The notes beneath the pieces are model-generated. The model worked only from the letters and a program-made list of their open reading frames with translations. It was not told where the DNA came from and made no database searches. Of a stretch of DNA of 64,000 bases, positions 59,335 to 64,000 are shown one piece after another. Positions within the stretch are counted from its first letter, which is position 1, and each line of letters opens with the position of its first letter. The stretch lies in NCBI RefSeq assembly GCF_030867145.1, contig NC_134428.1, positions 22,423,537-22,487,536 of the forward strand. Direction: 5' to 3'. This DNA is from Opisthocomus hoazin (taxonomy: Eukaryota; Chordata; Aves; Opisthocomiformes; Opisthocomidae). The position numbers and the translations under genes are program-made.

Positions 59335-59430
59335 TTCATCTTCCACACTCACCCACATATAAAATGTGTATAATCACTGGGAAGTTATGAGGCTTAAATG
59401 ATTCATGTTTATGTAAGGCCCTATGATCCT
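59335..59430 (+). repeat. MIR-like SINE 3' half
   Basis: TATAAAATGTGTATAATCAC, GAAGTTATGAGGCTTAAATG and TTCATGTTTATGTAAGGCCC follow the MIR pattern 'taaaatggggataat...gttgtgaggattaaatga...tgtaaagc'. Diverged and short. Confidence 0.5.
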
Positions 59431-61029
59431 CAGATAAAAACTGTTTTAGAAATGCAAAATATTATCACAAATTAGAACTTTATTTTAGTGTCACTATTGA
59501 CTACTCTAGTGATGGGTCTGCCAGAACTTCTGACAAACCTCCCCTTAGAAATTAACTTCCCAGAATACAAATTTCCAACTGTGTTATCCAAACCACTAAT
59601 TTACCTAGTTAAAGAGCTAAGCAGCTAAGGCAATGTGCACAATCATTAATAAATACTGGCAAGCTTTGCTAATTCAAATTCCAGCACAGTGCTCCACAGG
59701 GAGTACAAGATGCTTGTGCTTCAGAGCAAGGCCACTGGGACGCTTAAGTGACAGAAGAAAAATTAAGTGCTGGTGTTGGTCCTTCAGAGCTGCAAACAGA
59801 TGACTCCGCTTCCTGGGGTGCTTATGCCTTTACTTGCAGACTAGTTAATGATGGGGTAAGGAGGAGCTTCAGCAAAGCAAAAAGGGACTTAAACGCCCTG
59901 CCATTCCCACTAAGGAGACAGGACACTAGATCTCAACCCACTATCAATGAAGAAAGAAAGAGCAGAAACACCTATTTAGCCTAACTAATTTGCTGTAACT
60001 TCCTACCTTTCCTTGCCCCACAGTAGCCTGCTTGCGCCATTTTATCTTTTTAATAAGACTGAGTTGGCATAAAAGATTAATACAGACCTTTTAAACCTAC
60101 CCTGTTAAAATGTGAGTTGGGAGCCTATCACTCTTTAAACCTTTAAATAACAGAACCAGCTGAGATCTAGTATTTATTTTTCCCCAGGCAGATTTTGAAA
60201 TTATTTCTACAGCAGATTCTGACTACAGCTCTACAAGCTTGTGAAACCGAGTCGGCTTGGAAACATTTGCTTTTTTAGCTTCCAGCAACTCAATAGTTAA
60301 GCCAGCTCTGAAATACAGCTTGTCTTGTATATTATCCACTCACTCTAAACTCTACTTTCTTTGAAGTCTAGGGAACTGTATGCTCGCTGCATATGCCCTG
60401 CCATGCTGCTATGGCCACAAGAAAGGTGACTTGCTGCAGGGACCTCCTCTTCTGCTCACAGGCAGCCAGCAGAGACAGCTGATAGATCTTTTCATCCACA
60501 TTAATGCCAAAGGCTCCTGCAAGGCACTCTCCCTCTCACTATGGAAGGAAAGGTGGTAAATAAACCCAGAAATGAGCCCACAGCTCACAGGATACACAGT
60601 TAACATTCTGAATTAAAATATTTCTTTCATCCAGCGTATGTATGGGCCCAAATATTTAACTAAAACCTCAGCATTTCAACCAAAAAAATAACTCGCAAAC
60701 CTAGATGGCAGCTATTTCTACAAACAAGCCTCTATTTCCCTCAAGTAACTAAACCAGCTTGATTATATTCCTGAAGGCCAAATTCCAACACAATACAGGA
60801 ACCTAACCATGCTGCAGACATCATCAGTTGTCTACTGAGACACCTGGCCAGGTCTTTCCTGCTTTGTTGGCTTAGTATTCCCAGCTGTAGATCTCTCCCA
60901 GGAAAGAAAACACAGTAGAGCTGACAGACATATAGAGAATGAAGAAATTAATATTCTTGTTTGTATTTCCACAAATTTCTTTTGCATCTCTTGCTCATAG
61001 CCACCGCTGTGCTCATGTGTGCCTTCCAG

Positions 61030-61076
61030 GCCCATATATTGCAGAGCTAGAAGCAGAGCGTGCTATAAAAACACAG
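61030..61076 (+). pseudogene. MYH16: MYH16 remnant: partial rod exon (AELEAER)
   Basis: IAELEAERAIKTQ after a TTCCAG acceptor and before a GTAACA donor fits ARI.ELEEELEAER..RAK. At 47 nt it is about half the normal exon, so part has been deleted. The exon that should precede it (KKK.FE...LQSK.EDEQ) was not found. Confidence 0.75.
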
Positions 61077-61673
61077 GTAACAATATTATTCTAAAGGGGA
61101 AAAAAACTCCTCAGGGGAGCAATTACACTTCTGAAAAGATCTAAAAACATTAAACTACTAATTAAAAGCCCAAAACTCCTTATGAAAGAATAATAAGCTG
61201 GACAACAATCTTGAACTCTAGTATCAACCTATGCAAACACACCATTGTAAGTTGCACATGCTACTCCTTTCATAAAAACCAGTGAAGAAGCCAGTTATTG
61301 ACAGGGCAGTCCTCCACAGAGCAACAGAGTAGCAGGTCAGGGAAAACAGGCATTTCTCCGTCCTGTGCTTCACCTGCCATGTCACCCCATCCACTTTGTA
61401 CAGCTCTGTAGTGACAGATGGATCTATTCTAATAAATCTTATGTAAATTACCAGGATGTAGTTGTTAAATACATAATCAGATTCTTTAACAATGGAAAAG
61501 CCTGAAGATAATTTAGTCCCCAAAAGGTTGTATTTTAACAGAATGCTCTGAACACATTCTAATGACTAATACAAATTGATAGGATCACTAATAAGTAACA
61601 TTTCCATTTCAATCCACTTTAGAAATGCTAGCTAATTAAGTCTCAACCATATCAGGAGACAGGTCAGTGTTGT

Positions 61674-61740
61674 TAGACACCTTGCACAGGTGGGAAAACA
61701 GAGGTAAAGGAACTTGTCCAGTGACACAAAAAGCAACAAC
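61674..61740 (-). repeat. MIR-like SINE fragment, reversed
   Basis: CACAGGTGGGAAAACAGAGG, TAAAGGAACTTGTCCAGTGA and CACAAAAAGC correspond to the reverse strand of the MIR core (gaaactgaggcacagagaggttaagtgacttgcccaaggtcac). Approximate family call. Confidence 0.45.
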
Positions 61741-61893
61741 GTCCGTTAAAGCAGAGCATAGGCTTTGGGAATTCCTGTTCCCTCTCCGACTATGCCTCAC
61801 CCTTGCTACGGTGGTTTCCAAAATGGTTATGCTTCTAAGTATATACAGGCTCTTTGGCATGAAATAAGAATTTCTTCACCTCTTTCCCACTAG

Positions 61894-61948
61894 GTGGAGA
61901 AACAAGGAACACTACCTGCAAGAAGCTGGTGTTGCAACAGCTCCTCAG
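61894..61948 (+). pseudogene. MYH16: MYH16 remnant: rod exon with internal deletion
   Basis: VEKQ at the start and QEAGVATAPQ at the end match the two ends of KVEKQRSDLSRELEE.SERLEEAGGATSAQ. The middle is deleted and the frame shifted. CTAG acceptor and GTCAGA donor are kept. Confidence 0.85.
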
Positions 61949-62560
61949 GTCAGACACCTTCCCCGCATCTAAGCATCTCCGTCTCTTTCCTCAGATGAGA
62001 TACATTACTCAGAGAATGAGACACATTACTGGGATCCTCCAAAGGAGAGGCTTCTTCAGCAGCTTCTCCGAGCTCTTAAGCGGGCCAGATCCTGCAGACC
62101 TTACCCAACCTTGCCCTCACACTACAGACCTTGGAAGGAGTAAAGCACCAAGGCTCCATGAAATGCACTATGAGCTTTGTTATTCCTATAGAGTTGGAGA
62201 GGAAGGTGCTCAGAGATTCGTTAGAAAGTTGCTAATTCAGAAGCACACAGTAAAAAGAGGAGGTAGGACTGTTAGGTTTATTTTCTACTGTTTTGCAAGG
62301 AAAATACACAGCCTGCAGTCCAAACCACTACTCTGAGCTTTAGCAAGCAGGCCTAGAGATGGTTAATCTTTCTGGAAGATACCAGCCACTGACCTCCTAA
62401 TGGATTAATACCAAAGATAGGGCTTGTCCCACATAAAGTGACTATTAAAGCTAAATAAAAGGCTTCCAAAAGCCTTTCTTATAAAGCATCCGCGAGAGCC
62501 TTACCAAGACTCCAAGGCTGCCAGATCCCAGCTGACAACATGTACTTGGCCCCTTCTCAG

Positions 62561-62802
62561 ATCTATCAGAATTGCAAGCAGGAAGCTGGACTGCTGAAGC
62601 TGCTCCTTGAGCTGGAGGAGGCAGCCCTGCAGAGCGAGGCCATGGGCTCTACCCTGTGCAGGAAGCACACGGTTGCCGTGGCTGAGATGGCAGAGCTGGT
62701 GGAGAATCCCCAGTGAAAGCAAAGATGGAGACAGACAAACAGGTCACAAAAGCCAAGATGGATGACCTCAGTGCAAGCATGGAGTCTCTGCAGAAATCCA
62801 AG
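62561..62802 (+). pseudogene. MYH16: MYH16 remnant: rod exon, 1-nt deletion
   Basis: KQEAGLLKLLLELEEAALQS, AVAEMAELVENPQ, then after a shift KAKMETDKQVTKAKMDDLSA and SMESLQKSK, matches K.EAE..K.RRDLEEA.LQ.EAT...LRKKH...VAEL.E....LQ..K..L..DK..MKAE.DDL.ASMET..KSK. The exon is 242 nt where 243 is expected, so a single base is missing near 62715. CTCAG acceptor and GTGAGA donor remain. Confidence 0.96.
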
Positions 62803-63127
62803 GTGAGAAGCCAGCAGCGAATTCCTCAACAAACCAACGCAGCCATGGGTGCAGCCATCAGTGCAAGGCAGAATTCAGCCCTCTGCAGGAGGAGCTAACT
62901 GATGCCAGAAAACAGCTGTGTGCAGGTGGTGCCGAACACTGCCCGCCCCGGCTGATGGAGTGGGCATCCCCCTCACGAAAGATCAGGACACTCTCCACTC
63001 TCCCCAGCTATTACAGTCATCCCATTATAATTATAACCAACTGGAATAAACTGAGTTTGCAAGAGAGGGAGGATATTTTGGCCCTTCAAGCCTTACTCAG
63101 CATCATATGACTACCTCTCTCTTACAG

Positions 63128-63239
63128 CTGAACTCAGATACTCATGTTCATAAGCTGGAAGATAACCTGTCTGAAGCCAATGCCCAGCTGGCTGAGATGG
63201 ATAAGAGCCAAGCTGAAATTAATGCCAGCAGGGTCCAAG
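63128..63239 (+). pseudogene. MYH16: MYH16 remnant: open rod exon
   Basis: HVHKLEDNLSEANAQLAEMD followed by KSQAEINASR matches H..KLED.LSEANAK.AELE..QAEINA.R. No stop; canonical TTACAG acceptor and GTAAAT donor. Confidence 0.96.
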
Positions 63240-63423
63240 GTAAATTCCTTGACAGCTTTGTGCAATGTTACCTCCCTCCGATCCTCCTTTTCCTCTACAT
63301 TTCATCCAGCTCTGGCAGCCCTGCCCTGTGTCCTCTAGCCAATCTGCCCAATCCTTCTAGCCTTCACTTCTCTTTCTCTCCTGTCAGGTTGAATTAGTTC
63401 CTCTCTTGCTTCTTTATGCACAG

Positions 63424-63541
63424 ACAGCTGAGTCAGGAGCACAAGGAAGTTCAGAGCAGGCTTAACCAGATTGTCTACATGAAGATTTCTCTCACCTCGC
63501 AATCAGATGGCTTCAAAAGGCAGCTGGATGAAGAGTCAAAG
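63424..63541 (+). pseudogene. MYH16: MYH16 remnant: open rod exon
   Basis: QLSQEHKEVQSRLNQIVYMK then ISLTSQSDGFKRQLDEESK matches ELSREHEE.QSRLNQI.R.KTSLTSQVDD.KRQLDEESK almost throughout. No stop; CACAG acceptor and GTACTG donor. This is the last exon seen; the rest of the rod should lie to the right of the window. Confidence 0.96.
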
Positions 63542-64000
63542 GTACTGAGGACCACCAACTGCCTACAGAGGTTGCTGCTGTCATGGGACATGCGGTGCCT
63601 GCTCTTTTGCACTCTGTCCACTTCAGAGTAACAAGTTAATGGTTTGTGTTAGCTCTCACAAAGGAAAACTTTCTCATCCAAATTAATCTGTGGGCTTGTT
63701 ACCAGCTGATCCTGGAGGCGGTGTGGGGGACACGAGCCTTGTATGGATATGAAAATAAGACACAATCTCCCACAGTCAGCAGCAAAGAACAGAACACACA
63801 CCTCTGGATTCTCCGTCCACTGCCCATTCAGTGGATTGTATAGTAGTTTATTTGCCCAGATCACATGAATTTGGCTCAAAATATACCAGTATTTCAGCTC
63901 TTCGACAACTCTGTCTTGGAAATTTCTGCTTATCTCCAAAAAGTAATTCTAGTGCTGCACCTGTATATCAAAAGTCTGGCACGAATTCTCTCTGTGTTCA

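Larger units (their letters stand above)
39985..64000 (+). pseudogene. MYH16: MYH16 unitary pseudogene (masticatory myosin heavy chain)
   Basis: Remnants of twenty exons of a sarcomeric class II myosin heavy chain lie in the correct order on one strand, separated by introns, so this is not a retrocopy. They run from the N-terminal SH3-like region through the motor and converter/IQ region into the coiled-coil rod, and continue past the window. In-frame stops occur at 39997, 43081, 43105, 51383, 57449, 57509, 58202 and 58731. Frameshifts are seen near 40535, 49150, 57390, 61920 and 62715, and two acceptors have lost AG (47683, 54107). The GESGAGKT P-loop exon and the relay/switch-2 exons are not found. 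The assignment to MYH16 rests on position beside KPNA7 (human order KPNA7-MYH16-ARPC1A) and on motor-loop sequences such as RYHWVHQG. Introns hold three CR1 elements and a pentanucleotide tract. MYH16 drives fast jaw-closing muscle in many vertebrates and is itself inactive in humans. Confidence 0.92.

Noticed and set aside
60409-60606. Minus-strand frame inside the myosin remnant that might be another exon
   Set aside because: Wrong strand for the myosin and no similarity to any family I know.

Overview
The window looks like bird nuclear DNA. It carries at least seven CR1 LINE fragments with the avian-type 3' tail (runs of ATCACAGA before GGGGTTGGAAGGGACC), faint older MIR-like SINE remnants, short introns and a GC-rich CpG-island promoter. 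The gene order SMURF1 - KPNA7 - MYH16 matches the order I know from human 7q22.1, where ARPC1A comes next. The species cannot be read from the sequence.

Layout. (1) 1-13002: the 5' part of SMURF1 intron 1 (minus strand), with no further exon recognised. (2) 13003-13057: the coding part of SMURF1 exon 1, inside a CpG island with CRE, YY1-like and ETS-like sites. It is flanked by a 47-bp perfect inverted repeat and a G-rich minisatellite in the intron, and by a CR1 with a triplicated 3' tail upstream. (3) 14.46-17.89 kb: intergenic DNA with nothing recognised. (4) 17.89-26.4 kb: a complete, intact importin-alpha gene on the minus strand, best assigned to KPNA7. It has ten coding exons, all with GT/AG junctions, and encodes 517 residues. 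(5) 26.4-39.98 kb: intergenic DNA with CR1 and ancient repeats. (6) 39,985 to the end of the window: remains of a multi-exon sarcomeric myosin heavy chain gene on the plus strand, assigned to MYH16 by position and sequence. It keeps its intron-exon structure but has many stops, frameshifts, damaged splice sites and missing exons.

The most interesting content is the decaying MYH16 (masticatory, or jaw, myosin). Twenty exon remnants are identifiable from the N-terminus to the S2/LMM rod, although no single reading frame spans them. The decay is uneven: eight exons are still open and some keep perfect splice sites, while the P-loop exon and most of the relay/switch-2 part of the motor are not recognisable. 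This is a unitary, non-processed pseudogene between genes that look intact, and it fits loss of jaw-specific superfast myosin in a toothless lineage (inference).

KPNA7 and SMURF1 are not functionally linked. KPNA7 is a nuclear import adaptor, oocyte/early-embryo biased in mammals. SMURF1 is a HECT ubiquitin ligase of BMP/TGF-beta signalling. They are neighbours by conserved synteny.
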